Of a stretch of 32,730 nucleotides of DNA, positions 23,637-32,730 are shown one piece after another. The translations under genes were made by a program, and so were the position numbers. This DNA is from JACQNR01 sp049515175 (GTDB lineage: Bacteria; Acidobacteriota; Terriglobia; UBA7540), in the NCBI GenBank assembly GCA_049515175.1, contig JBEKUI010000027.1, forward strand, positions 1 to 32,730. Direction: 5' to 3'. Each line of letters opens with the position of its first letter. Position 1 is the first letter of the stretch. The notes below the pieces were generated by a model. That model saw only the letters and a program-made list of their open reading frames with translations, did no database searches and was not told where the DNA came from.

Positions 23637-24024
23637 TGGGTAGCGCAACTTCCAACCCTTGAGTTTGCGGCTCTTCAATAGTCTTTGAAGAATCACGAGA
23701 GCCGTATATCCACAGAGAAGGTGATTGCCGCGGTCCGCCGATGCCTGAAGCCACTTGGGCTTGTAGTCGGCAAGTCGGCGACGTGACCCGCCTTATCACT
23801 TTGACGATTGTGCCCGGATCACGGCGCACTTGGAAGCGATCCGCGTGGTTGTGTAACGTGCTTGGCGAATCGTGCTACCACGTGGATAACTTTTGCGAAG
23901 TCCCCATCGCACCCATAATGCGTTAGCTCATGTGAATTGAATTCTCTCCCTGCGGTGTTACAAACCCTTGATCAGCCCACACGGAAATCTGAACTTGATT
24001 TCAGGTCCAGTTCTGACTTCGCAG

Positions 24025-24162
24025 TCAACCTGTGCGGCGCCACTTCCTGGTCGCGATAACCGGTGAGTGACCGCGAGACTGGAGGCCCAGGGCGATGGCG
24101 GTGTAAGGGTGCAGACCACCCATCGCCCCGATGGTGGCGAGAATGATGCGTTTCCCGGACAT
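24025..24162 (-). pseudogene. N-terminal stub of a family 1/28 glycosyltransferase
   Basis: A 45-codon frame starts at ATG 24162 and reads MSGKRIILATIGAMGG, LHPYTAIALGLQSRGH, SPVIAT and then breaks off at TGA 24025-24027. This is the usual start of UDP-glycosyltransferases of the sterol-glucosyltransferase-like group (first Rossmann strand, G-x-L-H-P motif, then the second strand ending in the AT(S) motif). The remaining 350 or more residues of such enzymes are absent downstream. It is too short to function and is best read as a decayed or truncated gene. Confidence 0.7.
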
Positions 24163-24432
24163 GCGCCACGCTCAGAAAGGAAGGCTCGCCAGCTTAGCCG
24201 AAATTGGGGGAATCTGCAGTTCGCGTGGCGCATTCATGGAGGGCCCGCTGGAAACACCCGGCATTCAGGCTTACGCGGCACGCGAAAAGAGAGCCAATAG
24301 CGAGGAGGACGTAGGTGGAACCCCTCGTGGCGGCCCTTTTGTGCCCTTCGGAGCCTGACTTCCCAACGTGCTGCGCCACCCGTGCCGGGCGCAGCGCCGC
24401 GGTCAGCTGATGGGCTTATAGACATCACCGCA

Positions 24433-24450
24433 GGCGGTTCACGAACCGCC
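24433..24450. repeat. GGCGGTTC/GAACCGCC hairpin downstream of the surface-protein gene
   Basis: A perfect 8-bp inverted repeat (24433-24440 and 24443-24450) lies about 40 bases beyond the stop codon of the minus-strand surface-protein gene. No T-run follows on either strand, so a terminator role is only possible, not shown. Confidence 0.45.
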
Positions 24451-24488
24451 CCGCACCTTGACGGCAACGGGCGAGCCGCGAGTTCAGG

Positions 24489-25567
24489 CTACTTCACCAG
24501 CAGGGTGACGGTGGTCGAGTTGACCAGCGAGCCGGGGGTGCTGCCCGAGGCGTTCGCATAGGTGCCGGTGATGGTCAGCGTGTAAGTGCCCGCTGGCGTG
24601 CCGCCCGTGTTGAAGTTCATCCCTCCGCCGCCTCCGCAGGAAGCCCACAGCAGCAGCGCCCCGAGCGCCGCCGCCAGCAACAACCGCGTGCGAACCCGCC
24701 GGTCATAGACTGCCGCTCCCGTCAGCGCCAGCAGCGCCGCCAGCAGCAGAGGCAGAACGCCCCGTGGTCCGTCGCGGGGCGGCGCGACCGGCAGCGCCAG
24801 CGCCCGCGCCGTGGTGCTCACGTTCACTTTCACCTGCGCGAGGCTCGCCCCGTCGAGCGTAATCTTCGATGGCGTCACCGCGCAGCTTGCCCCCCGCGGC
24901 GCCCCACTGCACCCGAGCGACAGGTTGCCCGCCAGGCCGTTCACCGGCCGGATGGCCAGCGAATAACTGGCCGTCTCGCCCGCCACCACGCTCGCCGTGT
25001 CCGGCGCGTGCGAGAAGGCGAAGTCGGAGACGAACACGGTCATCGTCTCCCAGGCGGCGCGGAACTCGCTGGTGGAATCGACGCGCACCGCGACCGAATC
25101 GGACGTGAGCGCCTTCAGGTTCGTCACCTTGAGCGTGCTCGCCCCGCCCGGAGCGATCACCGCCGGCGCCAGCGCGCAGGCCACCGGATTCGCCGCCGAA
25201 CAGCTCAGATTGATGTTTACCGGCGAGCAGCTGGGTTTGGCGTCTTCAATCGCGAAGTCCTGCGCGTCGGTGCCGCGCAGCACCGTCGCCGTGTGCGCCT
25301 TCGCCAGCAACTGACACGCCGGCGTCCCCGTGCCGCTCAGGCTGACCGTGTTGCCCGTCGTTGCCGGACTGGTGGTGATGGTCAGCGTCCCGGGAACCGT
25401 GCCCACCGCCGCCGGGGTGAACCTGATGCTTACCACGCAGCTTGCCCCTACCGCCAGGCTGGCCGGACAGGTGTTGGTTTCGCTGAAGGGCGCGCTAGGA
25501 GTGATGGCCGTGATGCCGAGCGGTACGTTGCCCGTGTTGGTGACCGTCACATCCTTCGTCGGACAGT

Positions 25568-25571
<4 letters not shown>
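24489..25571 (-). CDS. C-terminal part of the SBBP/choice-of-anchor surface protein (frameshifted fragment)
   Basis: This 360-residue frame is the natural continuation of the protein encoded at 25568-28681. It starts in the middle of a choice-of-anchor D-type immunoglobulin-like domain (CPTKDVTVTNTGNVPLG, then VVSIRFTPAAVGTVPGTLTI). Further beta-rich modules follow, including one with NLSLGCSGAPRGASCAVTP. The end holds a hydrophobic helix (GVLPLLLAALLALTGAAVY), a second hydrophobic stretch before a cysteine-glycine run (LWASCGGGGG), and a terminal beta segment (TYTLTITGTYANASG). Such ends are common in large secreted acidobacterial proteins. The apparent GTG start (GTGA overlap with the previous stop) is a by-product of the frameshift: one more T in the TTTT run (plus-strand AAAA at 25590-25593) would give PAIIFAGNPLGVNCPTKD without a break. 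Confidence 0.8.
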
Positions 25572-28681
<3,110 letters not shown>

Positions 28682-28870
28682 CGCACATCCTCCAGGGGGA
28701 CGGAACTGGTTGGTCGTGATTCACGCTTCAGCGAGCTATTCGTCTGATTATCGGTCCTTGACAGGCCCCAAGTATAGCACCGCACGCAAGTCCAAGCGTA
28801 CGGCTGGGGGAGGAATTTCTAGGGGGTGCACGGTTCGCAAATGGGGAGCGCGGCGGAGCAGGGAAGCGCA

Positions 28871-29764
28871 CTACTTCTCGATGGGCAGATCGCTCCGGGA
28901 CGCCCAATCTTCCCACGAGCCGTCATAGACGCGCACGCGCGGGTAGCCGAGCAGGCGCAGTGCGAAGTAAATCTGCGAGGCGCGCATGCCCATCTGGCAG
29001 TAGGCGACGACTTCCTGTTCGGGTTTAACGGCGGCGTCGGCGAAGAGCTTGCGGAGGGCCGGAAGTTCCAGCAGCGTCCTGGGGTCGCCGCCTGCCAGCA
29101 CGCGCGTCCATTCGATGTTGACGGCGCCGGGGACGTGTCCGCCGCGCGGCCCTTGCACTTTCTCGCCAGAATATTCCGCAGGCGTTCGCGCGTCCACCAG
29201 CTTGACGCCGGGATCGGTCAGATGCTGCTGCACCCAATCCGCCGTGGCGATGACGCTCGACTTCGCATCCGGCTTGAAGTCGCCCGGCGGGACGCGGGGC
29301 TCGTCCATCGTCGTCGGCCGGTCTTCGCTCTGCCACTTGGCCCAGCCGCCGTTGAGCACCGACACCTGCGGATGGCCGAAGAATTCCAGCACGTAAAATA
29401 GCCGCGCGGCAAACCGGTGCCCCTGGTTGTCGTACACCACGATGCGGGAGGAAGCGTTGATTCCCGTGGCGCGAAACAGTTCCGCCGCGCGTTCCGGAAA
29501 GAGGGGAAAGCCCTGCCGATTGGCCTCCAGGCTCTCGGTGGCCGGAGCGGGCAAGTTCACCGCGCCGGGAATATGTCCCTGGCGGTATTCCTGCGGGGTG
29601 CGCGCGTCGAGGATGCGCAAGCCCGGTTCGTTGAGTCTCGGCGCGAGGTCCGCCGTCTCCACCAGCAGTGGAGAGGCGGAGGCCGCATCCGCCGCCGGCG
29701 CGGAACGGCTCGCAAGGCTCGCGATGAAAAGTACCGAGGCCAGAGCGAAGAGTGCTTTCTCCAT
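28871..29764 (-). CDS. Secreted two-domain rhodanese (thiosulfate/3-mercaptopyruvate sulfurtransferase family)
   Basis: A 297-residue tandem rhodanese. Residues 1-25 form a signal peptide (ALFALASVLFIASLASRSAPA), placing it outside the cytoplasm. The first domain (about 32-150: ILDARTPQEYRQGHIPGAVN) has aspartate D112 in VVYDNQGHR where the catalytic cysteine would be, as is usual for the inactive N-terminal domain. The second domain (about 170-290) carries C256 in VAYCQMGMRAS, a CxxGxR active loop. The enzyme transfers sulfane sulfur from thiosulfate or mercaptopyruvate to an acceptor. AGGAGG lies just upstream of the ATG. A REP-like double hairpin separates it from the CDGSH gene on the same strand, so co-transcription is uncertain. 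Together with the cysteine desulfurase upstream, the window has two sulfur-transfer enzymes in different compartments. Confidence 0.92.
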   Translation of the reverse strand: MEKALFALASVLFIASLASRSAPAADAASASPLLVETADLAPRLNEPGLRILDARTPQEYRQGHIPGAVNLPAPATESLEANRQGFPLFPERAAELFRATGINASSRIVVYDNQGHRFAARLFYVLEFFGHPQVSVLNGGWAKWQSEDRPTTMDEPRVPPGDFKPDAKSSVIATADWVQQHLTDPGVKLVDARTPAEYSGEKVQGPRGGHVPGAVNIEWTRVLAGGDPRTLLELPALRKLFADAAVKPEQEVVAYCQMGMRASQIYFALRLLGYPRVRVYDGSWEDWASRSDLPIEK

Positions 29765-29824
29765 GATGTCCTCCTGCCGGAAATTGTGACCACGACTCTC
29801 GACGAGCTTGGCAGCACGCCCGCC

Positions 29825-29880
29825 GTAGCGCCGGCTTCCAGCCGGCGTTTTAATTCCTGCCGCCAGGATGGCGGCGCTAC
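29825..29880. repeat. REP-like double hairpin element
   Basis: The element begins with GTAGCG (29825-29830) and ends with CGCTAC (29875-29880). Stem 1 is GCCGGC/GCCGGC (29830-29835, 29841-29846); stem 2 is GCCGCCA/TGGCGGC (29859-29865, 29869-29875); 12 bases separate them. It lies between the CDGSH and rhodanese genes. Same design as the elements at 30654-30721 and 31252-31330, with different stem sequences. Confidence 0.85.
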
Positions 29881-29911
29881 CGGCCTCGCGAACAGATCTC
29901 CACGGGACCTC

Positions 29912-30148
29912 TTACGCCACGAGCGGCTTGGGCGCCGAGGGCGGCAGGTCGCGCGCCTCGACCTGCGATTGGAAGCCCACACGCTTGTGGTTGCCGTCGC
30001 AGAACGGTTTGTTTTCGGAATGGCCGCAGCGGCAGAGGCTGATGACGCTCCGCCCGCCCAAGCCGAATTCCTTGCCCGCCGCATCGCAGATGGTGATTTC
30101 GCCTTCGATGCGCAGTGACCCGTTGTTGTTCACCGTGATTTTTGCCAA
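29912..30148 (-). CDS. CDGSH-type iron-sulfur domain protein
   Basis: A 78-residue protein with one CDGSH zinc-finger-like domain: CRCGHSENKPFCDGNH supplies three cysteines and one histidine that bind a redox-active, pH-sensitive 2Fe-2S cluster in this family. It starts with TTG at 30148, supported by GGAGGAGC at 30158-30151, and begins 18 bases after the stop of the membrane-protein gene, so the two are probably co-transcribed. The N-terminal part (NGSLRIEGEITICDAAGKEF) is typical of bacterial single-CDGSH proteins. A role in electron transfer or iron-sulfur handling is likely; partner proteins are unknown, though a ferredoxin gene lies just upstream on the opposite strand. Confidence 0.92.
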   Translation of the reverse strand: MAKITVNNNGSLRIEGEITICDAAGKEFGLGGRSVISLCRCGHSENKPFCDGNHKRVGFQSQVEARDLPPSAPKPLVA

Positions 30149-30166
30149 GTGCTCCTCCAGATGAAA

Positions 30167-30592
30167 TCAAGAGAATGGTTTAATGAGTGCCAGAACGAGA
30201 ATCGCCATAAAGACCGCGGCGATCATGCCGTGCAGCGCCATGCACTCGCCGCGGGTCATTTCGATTTGCCCCGCCTGAAATGCTTTGGCGCGGAAGTAAA
30301 CCCGCAGATCAAGCGCCACCATCACCAGCACCAGCGGGATTTTCAAATGCAGCCAGGTGGCGCGCAGGAAGTGGGGATCCTCCGCCAGCAAGACCACACC
30401 GCTGATCACCATCAGGGCGGCGCCGGGATGCGCCAGTCCCTTGAGGAGCTTCGACTCCAAGCGGCCCAGCACGGCGCGTGCCTCGGGCGATTTCTCCTCG
30501 CTGTGCATTGCCAGCACATGGGTCACCGCCAGTAGGCTGCCAATCCAGAAGACCAGTCCCGTAAGATGAAAAACCAGCGTCCACGCCACCAT
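30167..30592 (-). CDS. CopD/HemJ-like four-helix membrane protein
   Basis: A 141-residue integral membrane protein with four predicted helices (about 5-27, 55-72, 83-100 and 118-138). Features are H9 in the first helix (VFHLTGLVFWIGSLL), an arginine/lysine-rich segment (GRLESKLLKGLAHP) and WLHLKIPLVLVMVALD at the third helix, a pattern shared by the CopD and HemJ superfamily. HemJ members oxidise protoporphyrinogen IX using bound haem b; CopD members are linked to copper. I cannot decide between these. ATG 30592 has only a weak GAGAA upstream. It is the first gene of a short unit with the CDGSH gene and is divergent from a ferredoxin gene. Confidence 0.72.
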   Translation of the reverse strand: MVAWTLVFHLTGLVFWIGSLLAVTHVLAMHSEEKSPEARAVLGRLESKLLKGLAHPGAALMVISGVVLLAEDPHFLRATWLHLKIPLVLVMVALDLRVYFRAKAFQAGQIEMTRGECMALHGMIAAVFMAILVLALIKPFS

Positions 30593-30612
30593 GCATTCTC
30601 ACCTATGTGCTC

Positions 30613-30721
30613 TAGCGGCGACCCCGCTCTGCGGGGTCACCATCGTGCGGGCTGTAGCGGCGATGTCCTCATCGCCGTCCGTGCATCGTCAACTGATTCG
30701 GCGGTGAGACACCGCCGCTAC
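30613..30721. repeat. REP-like hairpin cluster between the membrane-protein and ferredoxin genes
   Basis: A single hairpin, TAGCGGC then GACCCCGC/GCGGGGTC (30620-30627, 30631-30638), is followed by a full double-hairpin element at 30654-30721: GTAGCG, stem CGGCGATG/CATCGCCG (30658-30665, 30670-30677), 21-base spacer, stem CGGCGGTG/CACCGCCG (30699-30706, 30710-30717), CGCTAC. Stems are 8 bp and perfect. The cluster fills the divergent intergenic region. Confidence 0.85.
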
Positions 30722-30741
30722 AATAGCGAAGACCAAATCCG

Positions 30742-30771
30742 TTGACGCACCGTCGGGCAATCTGGGACAAT
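30742..30771 (+). promoter_or_regulatory. Candidate sigma70 promoter for the ferredoxin gene
   Basis: TTGACG (30742-30747), an 18-base spacer, then GACAAT (30766-30771). Transcription would start near 30778, which rules out the ATG at 30770 as translation start and supports the GTG at 30803. Confidence 0.5.
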
Positions 30772-30802
30772 GAGTCCGGACACACCACACAGGAGCAGGC
30801 CC

Positions 30803-31168
30803 GTGCCACAGTTCTACATACCGGTCGGGGAAGTCCTCAAGAGCGAACCCAAATCCAAGGGTATCGAAACTCCCCGCAAAAAGAAACCCAGGGAAATCGC
30901 CGTCATCACCGAGTGCTGCACCGGCTGCTCGGGCTCGCCCGCCTGCGTGCCCTATTGCCCCGTCGAAGATTGCATGTACTGGGTCACCGACCCCGAGAAC
31001 CCGCCCTTCGGCCGCATCGAGGTCGATCCGCAACTCTGCATTGGCTGCAAGAAGTGTACCTCGAAAGGCCCCGACGGCTCCTTCCTCGACGGCTGCCCCT
31101 GGGACGCCATCGAAATGGTCTCGACCGAAGAAGTCGAAACTCACCTCGGAACCAAGTTTCAGTTTTGA
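30803..31168 (+). CDS. 4Fe-4S dicluster ferredoxin-like protein
   Basis: A 121-residue small electron carrier. Two cysteine-rich blocks are visible: ECCTGCSGSPACVPYCPVED and CIGCKKC followed by DGCPWDAI, i.e. the CxxC...CP arrangement of two 4Fe-4S clusters, with a 13-residue gap in the second block before its CP. The N-terminal 35 residues (MPQFYIPVGEVLKSEPKSKG) are outside the cluster fold and basic. GTG 30803 is chosen because AGGAG (30791-30795) lies seven bases upstream, and because the more distant ATG 30770 lies inside the likely -10 box. Physiological partners are not evident. The CDGSH and CopD/HemJ-like genes lie divergently upstream, so a shared redox role is possible. Confidence 0.88.
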   Translation: MPQFYIPVGEVLKSEPKSKGIETPRKKKPREIAVITECCTGCSGSPACVPYCPVEDCMYWVTDPENPPFGRIEVDPQLCIGCKKCTSKGPDGSFLDGCPWDAIEMVSTEEVETHLGTKFQF

Positions 31169-31187
31169 CGGTTTGAAGGCAGTTGAA

Positions 31188-31220
31188 TGTCATCCTGAGC
31201 GTGAGCGAAGGATCTGCAGT
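31188..31220. repeat. Dispersed intergenic repeat (TGTCATCCTGAGCG...GCGAAGGATCTGC)
   Basis: The segment contains TGTCATCCTGAGCG, then GAGCGAAGGATCTGC. This word recurs as an intergenic element in many acidobacterial and some other soil-bacterial genomes (from memory, not searched). It sits 20 bases after the ferredoxin stop. A hairpin GCAGTTCC...GGAACcaACTGC follows at 31215-31244. Confidence 0.6.
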
Positions 31221-31251
31221 TCCGTTTTATAATGGAACCAACTGCAAGCAG

Positions 31252-31330
31252 GTAGCGCGGACCTGATTTGCAGGTCCGCGGTTCGTTCGCGAAAAAGCCG
31301 CAGACCTCAACAGAATGAGGTCTGCGCTAC
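31252..31330. repeat. REP-like double hairpin element
   Basis: GTAGCG (31252-31257) opens the element; stem 1 is CGCGGACCTG/CAGGTCCGCG (31256-31265, 31271-31280, 10 bp); a 19-base spacer follows; stem 2 is GCAGACCTCA/TGAGGTCTGC (31300-31309, 31316-31325, 10 bp); CGCTAC (31325-31330) closes it. This is the strongest-paired copy of the family in the window. Confidence 0.88.
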
Positions 31331-31386
31331 CCGCTACAGATTCAAGCTGACCCGCTACCGTTAAGGGCGGTGAGTTTTGCTTGCAG

Positions 31387-31415
31387 TTGACAAGGTGTAT
31401 CCTAAAAGTTATTAC
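31387..31415 (+). promoter_or_regulatory. Sigma70 promoter for the BON-domain gene
   Basis: TTGACA (31387-31392) and TATTAC (31410-31415) are 17 bases apart. The start site would lie near 31422, about 30 bases before the ATG at 31453, and this excludes the in-frame upstream start at 31381. Confidence 0.7.
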
Positions 31416-31452
31416 GGCAGTTGAATCGACATTCCGCAAAGGAGGAATCGAC

Positions 31453-31995
31453 ATGAAGCGCAGACTTATCGTGGTCCTCATCTTCCTCGCGCCGTGGAGC
31501 GTGCTGGTGGCGGCGCAGGCACAGAAAGCGGTTCCCGAGCGGGCCGTGGAGCGAATCCAGAGAGAAGTCCGGCACGAAATCCTGATGCTCCCCTACTTCG
31601 GCGTCTTCGACAACATCGCGTACAAGGTCGAAGGCTACAACGTGACCCTGATGGGGCAGGTCTCGCGGCCGTCACTGAAGAGTGACATCGGGAACGTGGT
31701 CAAGCGGATTGAAGGCGTGGAAAAGGTGGACAACCAGATTGAGGTCCTACCCTTGTCACCCATGGACGATCGACTCCGTCTGGCGCTCTATCGAGCTATC
31801 TACGGCTATACGGCGCTGGAGCGCTACGCCATGCCGGTCATCAAACCCATTCGGATTATCGTGAAGAATGGAAATGTCACCCTGGAAGGCGTCGTGGATA
31901 ACGAAGGCGACAAGAATCTGGCCAACCTGCGCGCCAACGGAGTCTCCGGCATCTTCTCGGTGACCAATCACCTGGAAGTCGCGAAGTCGAAGTGA
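31453..31995 (+). CDS. Secreted protein with two BON domains
   Basis: A 180-residue exported protein. Residues 1-23 are a signal peptide (RRLIVVLIFLAPWSVLVAAQAQ). Two BON domains follow (about 33-98 and 105-177), each with the alpha-beta pattern and a V-x-L-x-G strand: GYNVTLMGQVSRP in the first and NGNVTLEGVVDNEGDKNLA in the second, with IEGVEKVDNQIEV closing the first. BON domains bind phospholipid or peptidoglycan-associated surfaces and occur in OsmY-like stress proteins. GGAGGA lies seven bases before the ATG. The gene has its own promoter and is flanked on both sides by repeat-rich DNA. A periplasmic envelope-maintenance role is likely but unproven. Confidence 0.9.
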   Translation: MKRRLIVVLIFLAPWSVLVAAQAQKAVPERAVERIQREVRHEILMLPYFGVFDNIAYKVEGYNVTLMGQVSRPSLKSDIGNVVKRIEGVEKVDNQIEVLPLSPMDDRLRLALYRAIYGYTALERYAMPVIKPIRIIVKNGNVTLEGVVDNEGDKNLANLRANGVSGIFSVTNHLEVAKSK

Positions 31996-32041
31996 CCCTT
32001 CGCGAACGACCGAGCCTGCGCCGCTGCTGCGCTGGTCGCAG

Positions 32042-32338
32042 CCCGTCAGCTGACGGGTATGCGCCACCCACGCGTTCCCCGAAGGGGAACAATGTGAATA
32101 GCCGTGGGTGAAACCCACGGGAAGGAGTGGAGAAATGAACAATCAAATCACGACCCTGAAGGGGTCGAATCCCCCGCCCCCTGTTGAACCCGTCGGCTGA
32201 CGGGTTCGGGATGGAATAGGGTGTGTGCTTTGTCTCCGGGGGCGATGCCCCCGGCCATTCACATTGAACCCCTGCGGGGTTCCGAACCTCCGCCCCTTCG
32301 CACACATCGCAAAAAGCGCGATGTCTGCGCCACCCACG
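32042..32338. repeat. Hairpin-dense intergenic tract with 13-bp direct repeats
   Basis: Eight perfect short hairpins with different sequences lie in 285 bases: CCCGTCA/TGACGGG (32042-32057), GTTCCCC/GGGGAAC (32074-32090), CCGTGGGT/ACCCACGG (32102-32120), CGACCC/GGGTCG (32151-32167), GAACCCGTC/GACGGGTTC (32186-32207), CCGGGGGC/GCCCCCGG (32236-32254), GAACCCC/GGGGTTC (32266-32282), ACATCGC/GCGATGT (32304-32324). TGCGCCACCCACG occurs at 32060-32072 and again at 32326-32338, bracketing most of them. No coding function is supported. Confidence 0.85.
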
Positions 32339-32517
32339 AGCAAAGCGGGATTAAAGGTGAAATAAAAATGCGAGAGTGTTCAAAAGCGGACATACGTCCG
32401 TCTTCTCTGTGACTAATGTGGTGTCTGTGCAGTGTTCTCCTGCACACGAAGAGGCATCGGCGCACTTCGGGATGAGATCGCAGATGTTCTCGCGCTCAGA
32501 AACAAGGGGATGAAAAC

Positions 32518-32661
32518 ATGCTTGGAATAATCGCCGCAGTTCTGATTGTTCTTTGGTTGCTTGGATTTCTCGCATTTCACGTTTCCAGCTATTTCATTCA
32601 CGTTGTCCTAGTTGTGGCCTTGATATTGATTGTGCTGCATTTCCTGAGAGATAGCGTTTAG
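32518..32661 (+). CDS. lmo0937-type small membrane protein (DUF5670-like)
   Basis: A 47-residue peptide that is nearly all hydrophobic: MLGIIAAVLIVLWLLGFLAF, then a short polar turn (HVSSY), then FIHVVLVVALILIVLHFLRD. Two short membrane helices separated by a turn, and the WLLG...FIHVLLV pattern, match the lmo0937 family of about 50 residues found across many bacteria. AAGGGGA lies upstream at about 32505-32511. A neighbouring ATG at 32510 is out of frame. The function of the family is not established. It stands alone after the hairpin tract, and no gene is visible between it and the end of the window. Confidence 0.88.
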   Translation: MLGIIAAVLIVLWLLGFLAFHVSSYFIHVVLVVALILIVLHFLRDSV

Positions 32662-32730
32662 AACGCTCATCAACTCCAGCTCCGGTGAAAGCCACTGTGC
32701 TGGTTACACACGGGCACGTGTCGGTTTAGA

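Larger units (their letters stand above)
23637..24488. other. Gene-poor tract with decayed coding sequence
   Basis: No intact gene is visible in 850 bases. It contains the glycosyltransferase stub at 24025-24162 and, near 23815-23830, the word CGGATCACGGCGCACT shared with 19635-19650. Around both copies one frame reads RITAH-(S/L)-E-(T/A)-IR-(I/V)-V, so the similarity may be remnant coding sequence rather than chance. Other short frames on either strand have no recognisable content. Confidence 0.5.

Noticed and set aside
24433..24450. Intrinsic terminator for the surface-protein gene
   Set aside because: The hairpin is good but no T-run follows; listed only as an inverted repeat.
30770..30802. 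ATG start for the ferredoxin
   Set aside because: It lies within the probable -10 box and lacks a ribosome binding site, whereas GTG 30803 has AGGAG at good spacing.

Overview
The window looks like chromosomal DNA of an Acidobacteriota-type soil bacterium, recovered directly or as a metagenomic bin. The evidence is high GC, a very long Oar-type TonB-dependent receptor, a Ser/Thr kinase fused to a TolB-like propeller, an SBBP-repeat/choice-of-anchor surface protein, and many GTAGCG...CGCTAC hairpin repeats between genes. The phylum is an inference from family content; no rRNA or tRNA gene was seen.

Region 1 (488-17760) is a large amine-catabolism locus. A MerR-XRE-cupin regulator and a methylmalonate/malonate-semialdehyde-type dehydrogenase (minus strand) diverge from a tightly packed plus-strand run: TonB-dependent receptor, class III aminotransferase, APC permease (broken), betaine/aminoaldehyde-type ALDH, second class III aminotransferase, third ALDH, YtcJ-like amidohydrolase with an export signal, and a twin-arginine FAD amine oxidase of spermidine-dehydrogenase type. 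Together they fit uptake across the outer membrane, periplasmic cleavage of a polyamine or acylated amine, import, and two cytosolic arms (4-carbon GABA/succinate; 3-carbon beta-alanine/malonate semialdehyde/acetyl-CoA).

Region 2 (17724-19288) is a cysteine desulfurase gene on the minus strand with a complete regulatory leader: a good sigma70 promoter, a SAM-I riboswitch and an intrinsic terminator. Region 3 (19289-24488) is gene-poor and decayed. It has a DUF1801 gene, a kinase/propeller gene split by an amber codon and a one-base frameshift, and a glycosyltransferase stub. Region 4 (24489-28681) is a secreted SBBP/choice-of-anchor protein gene split by a one-base frameshift and carrying three blocks of heptamer tandem repeats. 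Region 5 (28871-31168) holds a secreted rhodanese, a CDGSH iron-sulfur protein, a HemJ/CopD-like membrane protein and a divergent 4Fe-4S ferredoxin. Region 6 (31169-32730) holds a secreted double-BON protein, a hairpin-dense tract and a 47-aa lmo0937-type membrane peptide.

The most notable signals are the envelope-to-cytosol amine locus, the SAM-I riboswitch on a cysteine desulfurase, four heptamer-repeat blocks of different sequence, a covarying family of double-hairpin REP-like elements, and several genes carrying inactivating lesions. The one-base lesions lie in short homopolymers and could be assembly errors; the permease deletion and the amber codon are harder to explain that way.
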